From assembly GCA_027491235.1 (NCBI GenBank), contig JAIXWO010000022.1, positions 842,102 through 906,101 of the forward strand: a DNA stretch of 64,000 nucleotides, given 5' to 3'. Shown here piece after piece: positions 21,884 to 29,855 of this stretch (positions are counted from its first letter, which is position 1; each line of letters opens with the position of its first letter). Source of the DNA: Sphingomonadales bacterium (GTDB lineage: Bacteria > Pseudomonadota > Alphaproteobacteria > Sphingomonadales > Sphingomonadaceae). Below the pieces are notes generated by a model, which saw only the letters and a list, made by a program, of their open reading frames with translations, was not told the DNA's origin and ran no database searches. A program made the translations under genes and the position numbers.

Positions 21884-22477
21884 ATGACAGATGAAGCGCT
21901 GATGGAACAGTCCGCAAAGTTCCACACCATGACCGAAGGCACCCAAGAAGACTGGGACATCATCATGTCGCACAACGTGCCCTTTGCCCGTAGCGGCGGC
22001 GCGCGCGTGCTTGATCACCTGAGACTGCTTGACGGCGATTTTGGTGGCTTTGCGGTCGACCGCCTCACCCATAGCCTGCAAACCGCAACCCGCGCCCACC
22101 GCGATGGACGCAGCGAGGAATATGTCGTGATGGCGCTGCTCCACGACATTGGCGATACGCTGGGTGCCTATAACCACCCTGATGTGGCCGCTGCGATCCT
22201 GAAGCCGTTCGTCTCTGAAGAGAACCTCTGGATCACCCAGCATCATGGGATTTTTCAGGGGTATAACTTCTTCCATTACATCGGCCTAAACCGCGATATG
22301 CGCGAGCAGTTTAAGGGCCATGAGCATTATCAGGCCACGGCAGATTTCATCGAAAAATATGACTGCCCGGCGTTCGACCCGAACTATGACACAGCCCCAT
22401 TGAGCTTCTTCGAGCCGATGGTGATGAAGCTGTTCGAAAAGCCTAAGGCCAGCATCTACAAAAAGGCGTTCGACTAA
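21884..22477 (+). CDS. HD-domain protein, PhnZ/MIOX-like
   Basis: A 197-aa cytosolic protein with metal ligands typical of HD proteins: H63 (DRLTHSLQTATRA), H87-D88 (ALLHDIGD), H120/H121 (ITQHHGIF) and D165. The DRxxHSLQ pattern and LLHDIGD context resemble the PhnZ-like mixed-valence diiron oxygenases as well as plain HD phosphohydrolases, so the reaction is open. I chose the ATG at 21884 because it has a GGAGAG site; the frame runs much further 5' but only as a shadow of the kinase gene. It is transcribed divergently from the kinase. The bidirectional terminator at 22605-22640 follows. Confidence 0.75.
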   Translation: MTDEALMEQSAKFHTMTEGTQEDWDIIMSHNVPFARSGGARVLDHLRLLDGDFGGFAVDRLTHSLQTATRAHRDGRSEEYVVMALLHDIGDTLGAYNHPDVAAAILKPFVSEENLWITQHHGIFQGYNFFHYIGLNRDMREQFKGHEHYQATADFIEKYDCPAFDPNYDTAPLSFFEPMVMKLFEKPKASIYKKAFD

Positions 22478-22500
22478 GGGTTCGCCGCCGCCCACTATCG

Positions 22501-22574
22501 GTGTCATTCCCGCGAAAGCGGGAAACCAAGGATGCGCCTCCCCAGCCAGATTCCCGCTTTCGCGGGAGTGACAC
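22501..22574. repeat. 74-bp imperfect inverted repeat, REP/MITE-like
   Basis: Two 24-bp arms, 22501-22524 and 22551-22574, match at 23 of 24 positions in inverted orientation. Each is internally palindromic around CCCGCGAAAGCGGG. The 26-bp centre is unrelated. This is the familiar intergenic repeat type of many proteobacterial chromosomes. It sits in the gap between the HD gene and the TonB receptor. Confidence 0.85.
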
Positions 22575-22604
22575 CAACAAATTGAGAGGCCTGCCCGCCC
22601 AAAA

Positions 22605-22640
22605 GAAAACCGCCGCCCCTTTCGGGACGGCGGCTTCTTT
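22605..22640. terminator. Bidirectional terminator between HD gene and TonB receptor
   Basis: Stem CCGCCGCCCC-tttc-GGGACGGCGG (22610-22633, with one C/A mismatch) has an A-rich flank on the left (AAAAGAAAA) and a T-rich flank on the right (CTTCTTTTTG), so it can terminate transcription in both directions. The same 24-bp hairpin recurs at 25381-25404. Confidence 0.85.
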
Positions 22641-22657
22641 TTGTCAGGTGACTGGGC

Positions 22658-25171
22658 TTAGAAGCCGATCTGCAACGTCCCCATGATCGTGCGCGGCGCA
22701 CCGACTGAGAAGTTCGGGTTCGAACCCGAAATTCCGCCGATCGTGCCGTGATTGATCTGCGTGCTGATGTTGCCGAAGTAGAACTTGTTGAACAGGTTCG
22801 ACGCGTTCAGCTGGAAGAAGGTATCTTTCAAGCCCAAATCAGCAAAGCTGAAGCGCGCATTGGCATCAACCAATGTGTAGCTCGGCGTCACAACGTCGTT
22901 CACATCCGTCGCAAAGCGGCTGCTGACGTACTTCACCTGAGCGCCCAAGCTAACCGGGCCAACATCGACTGACGCTCGACCACCCACGGTCCACTTCGGC
23001 GTTTCGGTGACATATTTGCCAGCCGTCGGCGCGAAGACGGTGACACCACCGACCTGACCAAGTTCAATATCCTGCTGCAGCTTTGAGTTATTGTATGACG
23101 CAAAGGTGTACAGCGTAATTTCACGGGTCGGGCTGTACGCGAAATTAGCATCGACGCCGTAGCTCTTCACCTTACCCACGTTGCGGTCGACCGAGATGCC
23201 CAGCGCCTGATCAAACGACGTCACGATACGGTTCTGATACTGGATGTACCAAACTGTCGCCTGCGCCTGCACCTTATTTGTCGTGTAACGCATACCAAGG
23301 TCGAACGCGTCGGTTGTTTCTGGGGTCACCGTCACAATCGGCTGGCGATAGAGATTATCAGTACGCGGCGCAGAGAAACCCTTGGCGTAGCTGGCAAAGG
23401 TGCTGATATCGTCCGTCACTTTGAAGGTCAGGCCACCATTTGGCAGGATCTTGTTGTACTTATATTGGGCCGTGAAGGGCGCATAAAGCGAGTTTGCCGG
23501 GAAAGGACCGGTCAATTGCGTCGGCGGCACGATCACGAGGCCGTTGGGCAATTGGCTGGTGCATGTCGCAAAACCAGCACCACCCGTCTGGGTGTAGCAA
23601 TATTGGTTCAGGTCACGCTGGAAGAACGGCGCACGCAGGCCGAGTTCCACACGCAGCTTTTCGTCAAGGAACTTGCCGACATACTGGCCGGCCACCTGAT
23701 TCAGGAGCGCGATCGACAGGCGATCACGCTGCTGCAGCGCGAAGCCATCGGCATTGACAACATCTGGGCCATTCCGGCCACCAAAGGGGCTCTGCGGGAA
23801 GCCAGCGGCATTCAGGAAGCCCCATTCCCCCGTCTGACGGTGACGGGCACGATCAAAGGTATAGGCGATACGGACGCGGTGATTGTCGTTGATGTCATAA
23901 ATCAACGACATGATCGCGGTGTAACGACGGGTGTTGGTGTTGTTGGGGGTATAGAAGCCCACGGTGTCAGCGAAATCGCCATCGGCGTTGAAGTCGACAC
24001 CCGGAGCTGCGAGCCCACGTGAGCCTCGGGCAATAGCGCTGGTTTCCGACAGCGTCGTGTAACCACCGCCATTGGCCAGCACATATTGGAACGACGCGTC
24101 AGCCGTGAAGATCAGATTATCAGCGAGCGTGAAACGAGAATTGAAACGGCCATTACCGGTGTTCGACGGGTTGATGCGCAAGCCATAGAAGTTGGTGCAG
24201 GTGAAGCCGGTGGCACCATAGTTCTGGGCGCCTGGGCCCTTCACCGGCTGGTTGCAGGTCGCGTCATTTTCAAAGTTGAACAGCGCGTCCTGCTGCGTCG
24301 CTGTAAGGACGCCGAGGTTCAGCGGATTGGCCGCAGAGATGTTGGCTGCCAACGGGATCGTTGCCGCGGTAAAGAGCGTGCGGAGATCGTTCACGCTCGG
24401 GTTGCGGTAAAAATTGTTGCGGTTCTGGTTATAGTGACCGGCGAGCGAGATGAAATCGCCATTGTCGAGCGGCTGATAGAAACGCGCATTATACTGCTGC
24501 TTCTCGATACGGCCCGGACCCTTGAACTTGTCGTTCTTGGCGGTGCTTGCCGACACCCAGATGCGTGAGCCGCTTTCGGTGAAGGCGCCTGAGCTCAGCC
24601 AGCCAAAGGCGCGGGTGTAGTTGAAATCACCAACAGATGCGCTGACCTTTGCGGCAATGTCTTCGCCGCCTGTGATCGTGCGGTAGTTGACGGTGCCGCC
24701 AGCCGCCGATGCCGTCGGGCTGTCGACATCGGTCGTGCCGAGGTTGACGTTGACCTGCTCGATCAGTTCAGGATCCAGTTGCTGGTTGGAGAAGATGGCG
24801 TAGTTGCCGGAGTCATTGAGCGGAAAACCGTCAAACGTGAGCGAGATACGATTGCCGTCAAAACCGCGGATACGGATGTTACCGCCCGACGAACCATAAG
24901 CGTCCGACTGCGTAAAGTTCACACCCGGGATCAGGTTGATCGTGTTGAGAATGGTTTGACCGGCGGCCTGCGTCTGGATCAGTTCCTGCGTAATCACGCC
25001 GCGCGCCTTGGTCGCATCGGGAACGACGATGCCGGCTACGCCATCTTCGCTCTTCTGCGCGGTCACGACGATTTCATCGTCGACTTCAATCGAGCCGGTC
25101 GACTGCGCGAAAGCTGGCGTGGACGCGACGAGAGCAACGGTCGCAACGCCGTAAAAAAGATTTTTCTTCAT
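22658..25171 (-). CDS. TonB-dependent outer-membrane receptor (copy 1)
   Basis: An 837-aa receptor. Signal peptide MKKNLFYGVATVALVAS with AFA-Q cleavage, TonB box DEIVVTA at about residues 33-39, plug domain about 50-175 (NTINLIPGVNFTQSD, GNIRIRGFDGNRISLTFDG, NVNLGTTDVDSPTASAAGG), then the 22-strand barrel with TonB-receptor landmarks (LPNGGLTFKVTDDISTFASY, SYAKGFSAPRTDNLYRQP) and a C-terminal Phe. It is closely related to the neighbouring copy 2. The ligand is unknown; siderophore, carbohydrate or aromatic compounds are all imported this way in sphingomonads. The upstream control element is at 25246-25323. Confidence 0.93.
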   Translation of the reverse strand: MKKNLFYGVATVALVASTPAFAQSTGSIEVDDEIVVTAQKSEDGVAGIVVPDATKARGVITQELIQTQAAGQTILNTINLIPGVNFTQSDAYGSSGGNIRIRGFDGNRISLTFDGFPLNDSGNYAIFSNQQLDPELIEQVNVNLGTTDVDSPTASAAGGTVNYRTITGGEDIAAKVSASVGDFNYTRAFGWLSSGAFTESGSRIWVSASTAKNDKFKGPGRIEKQQYNARFYQPLDNGDFISLAGHYNQNRNNFYRNPSVNDLRTLFTAATIPLAANISAANPLNLGVLTATQQDALFNFENDATCNQPVKGPGAQNYGATGFTCTNFYGLRINPSNTGNGRFNSRFTLADNLIFTADASFQYVLANGGGYTTLSETSAIARGSRGLAAPGVDFNADGDFADTVGFYTPNNTNTRRYTAIMSLIYDINDNHRVRIAYTFDRARHRQTGEWGFLNAAGFPQSPFGGRNGPDVVNADGFALQQRDRLSIALLNQVAGQYVGKFLDEKLRVELGLRAPFFQRDLNQYCYTQTGGAGFATCTSQLPNGLVIVPPTQLTGPFPANSLYAPFTAQYKYNKILPNGGLTFKVTDDISTFASYAKGFSAPRTDNLYRQPIVTVTPETTDAFDLGMRYTTNKVQAQATVWYIQYQNRIVTSFDQALGISVDRNVGKVKSYGVDANFAYSPTREITLYTFASYNNSKLQQDIELGQVGGVTVFAPTAGKYVTETPKWTVGGRASVDVGPVSLGAQVKYVSSRFATDVNDVVTPSYTLVDANARFSFADLGLKDTFFQLNASNLFNKFYFGNISTQINHGTIGGISGSNPNFSVGAPRTIMGTLQIGF

Positions 25172-25245
25172 GAAGCACCCCTAAATGGACTTAGCTCGTC
25201 TTAACGTGCCAAATTGGCCGCGAAACAAAGCTGATTTGGTGCCTT

Positions 25246-25323
25246 TATGTTTCGACCCTGTGACAGGCGAGTCGAAAAGAGTGTGTCCGCAAAGAGTCTT
25301 TTGCTGCGTTGCAAAAAAGCCAC
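25246..25323 (-). promoter_or_regulatory. Conserved upstream element of TonB receptor copy 1
   Basis: Contains TATGTTTCG (25246-25254), TGTGAC (25259-25264) and a 31-bp block (25293-25323) identical to one upstream of copy 2. The block begins 122 bp before the start codon, against 121 bp for copy 2. In the gene orientation it holds the near-palindrome TTTTGC-aacgca-GCAAAA. Confidence 0.65.
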
Positions 25324-25374
25324 GCCTTGGCGCGATGGGCCACCTCGCCCTGCGTAGGCCACAGCGCGGACAAA

Positions 25375-25404
25375 CGAAAACCGCCGCCCCTTTCGGGACG
25401 GCGG
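25375..25404 (-). terminator. Terminator of TonB receptor copy 2
   Basis: Same 24-bp hairpin as at 22610-22633 (CCGCCGCCCC-tttc-GGGACGGCGG, 25381-25404). In the minus direction it is followed by TTTTCG. It lies 23 bp after the copy 2 stop codon. Confidence 0.8.
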
Positions 25405-25427
25405 CGTTCGTTCGCGTTTCTGTGGGA

Positions 25428-28055
25428 TCAGAAGGCGAAGACAAGCGATGCCATGACAGTGCGCGGCGGACCCATCTGCACAAAGATCGGCGATGAGTAG
25501 CCGGTGATGGCGCCGGTACCTGCGTTGTACGACGGGGACTGATTTCCGCCATCGAAGCTGCCGACATAAAGCTTGTCGAGCACGTTCGTCACGTTGACCT
25601 GGAAATAGGTCTTCTTGTTGAGGCCCAGGAAGTCCAGATTTACGCGGGCGTCAAAGTCAACCAGCGTATAGGCAGGAGCTGCCGCGTCGTAGACAACCGT
25701 TCCGGCAGCGCCAGTCAGGATCGGCAGGTTGGAATCGTTGACGAAACGCTTGCCAGTCCGCTTGGCTTGAACACCGATTTCAACCGGGCCCAAGTCACCC
25801 TGCACACGTCCGCCCAAGGTGAACACCGGAGCACCCGATTCACGCTTGCCAGCCGTCGGCGAAAAGATCTTCGTGCCGTTGGTCAGTTCCGTGAGAAGCA
25901 GGTCGTCCTTGATCTTCGACTTCAGGTACGAACCGAAAGCATAAACGCTGAGCTGCGGCATGACCGAATAAGACACGCTACCATCAACGCCATACTTATC
26001 CACAACGCCAAGGTTGCGGTAAACGCTGCGGTCCAGTTCAGGATCATAGGCTGACGCCAAACGGTTGGCATAACGCGTGTACCAGCCCGAGAACTGCGCC
26101 ATCAGCTTGCCCGAACGATAGCGGAGACCAAGGTCAAAGTTGTCCGTGGTTTCCGGCTTCGGCTTCGCCTGTGCCGCTGTCGGGGCGAAGTAGAAGCTGT
26201 TGTACAGGCTGTCCGTACCCGGAACCTGAACGCCCTTGGAATAGTTCACGAACACCGTCGCGCTCCGGTCCAGATCATAGGTCAGGCCGAGGTTTGGCAG
26301 GATCTTGTTGAACTTGAAGACGCGCTGCTGCGGGCCCTGAACCGGCGATGTGGCAGCGGATGCGCCGGAGCCGATCGTGACCGTCGGGTTATTGGCGAGC
26401 CACGCTGTCTGCGCGCCCGTGTTGGTGCCGAAGCATTCCACAAAGCCTGCCGCGCTCGAAGTTGCGCAGTTGTTCGTCAGATCACGCTTGAAGAATGGCG
26501 CTCGAACACCAAGGTTCACCGTCAGCTTTTCGTCGAAAAACTCACCGCGATACTCACCGGAAATCTGGTTCAGAATGGCCAGTGACAAACGGTCGCGCTT
26601 CTGGAGAACATTGCCAGCTGCGTCCTTGAGCGGGGCGTTCACCGCAAACACGTCGAGCGGCTCACCATTGAGTTCAAGGCCGATGACTTCGCCGGTCTGA
26701 CGGTGGCGGGCACGATCCAGCGAGTAAGCGACACGCACCGTATTGTGATCATCAAGATCGTAACGCAGCGAGGCGATGACACCGTAGCGACGCGTCTGCG
26801 TCTGGCTTGGCGTCAGGAAGCGAACCGTGTCCCGCAGATCTCCGTCGCCATTCAAGTCCCGACCGAAATAAGGCGCGCCACTGATGTAACCTGTCTGACA
26901 GCTATAACCAGCGGTGCTTGGTGCGGTGACGCACTGGAGCGGCGTTGCGGTGCCGCCTGTCGGGTTCACATCGCGCAGGCCTTCTTGGCCAACAGCAGTC
27001 CCGCCGCCATTTGCCTTCACATATTGGAAGCTCGGATCAACCGTCAAAACCAGACCGTCCGAGATCGTGAATTTCGAGGCCATGCGAATGTTGCCCGTGT
27101 TCGACGGGTTGTAACGTTCGTCGAAGGTCGAACCGCAGCTATTTGCTGCGTCGGCGACGTCGGCACGCGCAACCGTATTCACGGTGCAAGGCGCGACCTT
27201 ATAAAAGCGCTCATCCTTGGTCAGCGGGAAGCGGTTGGGAACGACTGTCGTCAGGGGATTGTCAACGCGTAGGGGCACCGAACCGAAGAAATTGTTGCGG
27301 TTCTGGTTGTAGTGACCGGAGACAGAAATGAAGTCGCCATTGTCACCAATGGGCTGATAAATGCGCCCGTTATACTGCTGCTTGTGGATGTGACCGCGAT
27401 CGTTGAACACAACGTCGTTTTCCGCGTTGCTCGCCGAAAAGAAGGCGCGCGTGCCAGAAGACGTCAGATCACCCGTGTCGAGCATGCCGAAAACACGGAA
27501 GAAGCCATATTCGCCAACTGAGGTCACAAACTTGGCGCCAAAATCCTTGCCCGGCGTGCGCGTGCGATAGTTAACGGTCGAACCAGAAGCAGCGGCCGTC
27601 GGGCTGTCCACGTCTGTTGAACCGAGGTTCACATTGACCTGTTCGATCAGTTCCGGGTCAAGCTGCTGGTTGGAATAGAGCGCGTAGTTGCCGGAATCGT
27701 TCAGCGGCACGCCATCGAAAGTCTGCGAGATACGTGTGTTGTCGAAGCCACGGATGTACATCTTACCACCGGCCGAACCGAACGGGTCATTGTTCTGGAA
27801 GCTGACACCAGGAAGCTGGTTGATGATGTCGTTGACCGTCTGGCCCGGCGCCTGCCGCTGGATGAATTCCTGCGTGAGAACGGCTTTTGCCTTTGTCGTG
27901 TCTGGCGCGACGATCCCGGCCACACCGTCTTCAAGGCTGGTGGCGGTCACGATGATTTCATTGTCGAAATCAATCGAGCCTGTGGACTGTGCGAAGGCGG
28001 GCGTTGCCGCAACAATCGCAATGGCGGCTGCGCCAAAATAGAATTGGTTCTTCAT
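25428..28055 (-). CDS. TonB-dependent outer-membrane receptor (copy 2)
   Basis: An 875-aa receptor paralogous to copy 1: same signal peptide style (FGAAAIAIVAATPAFAQ), same TonB-box region (NEIIVTATSLEDGVAGIVAP), and a plug with NDIINQLPGVSFQNND and GKMYIRGFDNTRISQTFDG. The barrel contains GGTAVGQEGLRDVNPTGG-type insertions absent from copy 1, and it ends in Phe. The AGGGGGT ribosome-binding site is 6 bp from the ATG. With copy 1 it forms a tandem duplication that includes upstream element and terminator. Ligand unknown. Confidence 0.93.
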   Translation of the reverse strand: MKNQFYFGAAAIAIVAATPAFAQSTGSIDFDNEIIVTATSLEDGVAGIVAPDTTKAKAVLTQEFIQRQAPGQTVNDIINQLPGVSFQNNDPFGSAGGKMYIRGFDNTRISQTFDGVPLNDSGNYALYSNQQLDPELIEQVNVNLGSTDVDSPTAAASGSTVNYRTRTPGKDFGAKFVTSVGEYGFFRVFGMLDTGDLTSSGTRAFFSASNAENDVVFNDRGHIHKQQYNGRIYQPIGDNGDFISVSGHYNQNRNNFFGSVPLRVDNPLTTVVPNRFPLTKDERFYKVAPCTVNTVARADVADAANSCGSTFDERYNPSNTGNIRMASKFTISDGLVLTVDPSFQYVKANGGGTAVGQEGLRDVNPTGGTATPLQCVTAPSTAGYSCQTGYISGAPYFGRDLNGDGDLRDTVRFLTPSQTQTRRYGVIASLRYDLDDHNTVRVAYSLDRARHRQTGEVIGLELNGEPLDVFAVNAPLKDAAGNVLQKRDRLSLAILNQISGEYRGEFFDEKLTVNLGVRAPFFKRDLTNNCATSSAAGFVECFGTNTGAQTAWLANNPTVTIGSGASAATSPVQGPQQRVFKFNKILPNLGLTYDLDRSATVFVNYSKGVQVPGTDSLYNSFYFAPTAAQAKPKPETTDNFDLGLRYRSGKLMAQFSGWYTRYANRLASAYDPELDRSVYRNLGVVDKYGVDGSVSYSVMPQLSVYAFGSYLKSKIKDDLLLTELTNGTKIFSPTAGKRESGAPVFTLGGRVQGDLGPVEIGVQAKRTGKRFVNDSNLPILTGAAGTVVYDAAAPAYTLVDFDARVNLDFLGLNKKTYFQVNVTNVLDKLYVGSFDGGNQSPSYNAGTGAITGYSSPIFVQMGPPRTVMASLVFAF

Positions 28056-28128
28056 AGGGACCCCCTGATGTGGCTTTCGTCGGTTCCGCGCGTCTCAAAC
28101 AACGCGAATGCCGCTCCGATGGTCGCCA

Positions 28129-28206
28129 TATGTTTCGGGAGTGTGACTAGAAAGATGAATTGTGACAGTGACTTAAGAGTCTTTTGCTGCGTTGCAAAAA
28201 AGCCAC
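28129..28206 (-). promoter_or_regulatory. Conserved upstream element of TonB receptor copy 2
   Basis: Contains TATGTTTCG (28129-28137), TGTGAC (28142-28147) and the identical 31-bp block (28176-28206), at the same distances from the start codon as upstream of copy 1. Confidence 0.65.
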
Positions 28207-28230
28207 CCTTGCAACCAAAATGGCCTTAAA

Positions 28231-29232
28231 TTATCCCTTGGCGCGGCGCACCGGAACAGGGACGTTGCAGATGTCTGCCCCACCTGCGGGGACATTGAAA
28301 AAAGCATCCCGCCGATTGGCGCGCGCATCGGCATAACGCAAGAAACTGCCACTCTCGGTCGAAAGAAATTCAAATGAAGGCAGGCCTTTAACCTCATCGC
28401 CCATGCGCATAGAAAGGATCGGCGTCCGCTCCTCGGGCGTCGCGTAGAACCCCAAGGCCTCGGTCCCGCGGGGCAGAGAGGACAAATGCTCAATCCCCTC
28501 AATCACCCGACCGACCAGCGCGATATTCCGGTCAAGATGGCGTGGTGCATGGCCAATAACGGTGTAGAGCTCGACACCTGTCCCTGTGTCCGGAGAAAGA
28601 CCGCGCCCGACGCCGACCATGCCGTAGCAATGGACAGGCCAAAGCAAATTAGGGCGATCCTTAGGGAGTTCCGTTTCACCCAGCGTTCCATCGCCGCGCA
28701 TACCCGCCACGGGCCAACCTTTCCAAAATGCATTGGCCGCCGCGTAGTTATCGCGCGGCATAACAGGCCAAGGGTTTGGCCAGTTAAGGTGCGCTGTGCC
28801 TTGGCTTGAAGGCAGCATCAAATAGCGAACCGGTGTTAAATATTCAGGTTCAGGCACCTGTATCAGCCCCTCCGGCAGCTTCTTCGCCTTCTTCGGATCT
28901 TCCCCCTCCGCATCGCCCCATTGCGTGACATAATTGTCCTGCACCCGATTGACGCTGACCCCGTCATACCAGCTCGCCGCAACAAGCTTTCGGATATTGC
29001 CAACCCACCCTTGCGAGAAAGGCGGCGGCATCAACTGAATGACCACGCGGCGGCCCCTACCCTTCAAATCCGGCGCAAGTTCCATCACCATCAGGTCAGA
29101 CGGGGCAATCCGCACCCAATCTGCAGCGGGCGCAGCCGCGACAATTTCCGAAGGCGCAAGCGCCGACTTTTCAGGAGCAGGAGCAGCCGCCAGCAAGGGC
29201 AGCGCCGCGAAGGCAAGGAAGAGTCTTTTCAT
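28231..29232 (-). CDS. Exported peptidyl-prolyl cis-trans isomerase, cyclophilin type
   Basis: A 333-aa protein with signal peptide MKRLFLAFAALPLLAAAPA. The cyclophilin domain is interrupted by insertions: VVIQLMPPPFSQGWVGNIRKL, WYDGVSVNRVQDNYVTQWGD (the FHRV-like substrate segment), then LYTVIGHAPRHLDRNIALVGRVIEG (the FG-V-G-M-like segment). It would help fold periplasmic or outer-membrane proteins. The catalytic arginine is preserved in VNRVQDN. It lies downstream of nothing on its strand and 78 bp from tRNA-Ser, which points the other way. Confidence 0.85.
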   Translation of the reverse strand: MKRLFLAFAALPLLAAAPAPEKSALAPSEIVAAAPAADWVRIAPSDLMVMELAPDLKGRGRRVVIQLMPPPFSQGWVGNIRKLVAASWYDGVSVNRVQDNYVTQWGDAEGEDPKKAKKLPEGLIQVPEPEYLTPVRYLMLPSSQGTAHLNWPNPWPVMPRDNYAAANAFWKGWPVAGMRGDGTLGETELPKDRPNLLWPVHCYGMVGVGRGLSPDTGTGVELYTVIGHAPRHLDRNIALVGRVIEGIEHLSSLPRGTEALGFYATPEERTPILSMRMGDEVKGLPSFEFLSTESGSFLRYADARANRRDAFFNVPAGGADICNVPVPVRRAKG

Positions 29233-29310
29233 AGCATCTCAAGATTGCACAGCATACGCCCTTGCGAAACCCCTCCACCCGCGATAGGGCGCCCATCTTC
29301 CAGTGCATGC

Positions 29311-29401
29311 GGAGCGGTGGCCGAGTGGTCGAAGGCGCTCGCCTGGAAAGTGAGTATACGTCAAAAGCGTATCGAGGGTTCGAATCCCTCCCGCTCCGCC
29401 A
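29311..29401 (+). tRNA. tRNA-Ser(GGA)
   Basis: 91 nt with encoded CCA. Acceptor GGAGCGG pairs with CCGCTCC, the D-arm is GGCCGAGTGGTCGAAGGC, the anticodon loop CTGGAAA carries GGA, and a long variable arm typical of class II tRNA (TATACGTCAAAAGCGTATC) precedes the T-arm GAGGGTTCGAATCCCTC. It marks the boundary between core chromosome and accessory DNA. Confidence 0.96.
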
Positions 29402-29855
29402 TTTAACCCATTGGAATCGTTCTATTCTGTGGGTCGGGCGACAAAAATCCCGTGCATTTCAAGGGTTATAGGCAACAGCCTCTCCACCGCTCATCAGCGG
29501 CATCAGGCCAATTATGCTCTCTTCCGGCCGATATTCTCTGAAGCTCTCGACCGCATGGGTTCTGGTGTAGAGATCTAGTTCACTGATTTTTATGCGTTTT
29601 ATGAACCATAATTCTCTTCATTGGATGCCGGTGGAGCCACGGAATTCCACTCGTATCGAACTTTGAAGCTCAATTTCAGACCTAGCTACCCACTCATCCC
29701 ATGGCTTGCCGAATATCCTGTGGGTTCAGCCAAAATTTAGATTGGAACAAACAGGGAATCATATTAGCGTGTCAGGAAGCGGATGCTGCGCGGGATTGAG
29801 GCTTCATAATCTCCGTGGAACCGATAAGACTGAAGGCGAAGGGGAAGGCGGAGTC
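29402..29855. other. Non-coding interval between tRNA-Ser and the defence island
   Basis: 454 bp with no supported gene. A minus-strand open frame at 29459-29617 (about 52 codons, ending SGGEAVAYNP) has no credible start and could be a remnant. No second copy of the tRNA 3' end was found in the window. Confidence 0.45.

Noticed and set aside
22610-22633. Shared hairpins as an insertion-sequence end
   Set aside because: Both copies lie just after receptor stop codons with T-rich flanks, which fits terminators; no transposase is nearby.
29459-29617. Short minus-strand frame as a gene
   Set aside because: No start codon with a ribosome-binding site and no recognisable motif; mentioned only as a possible remnant.
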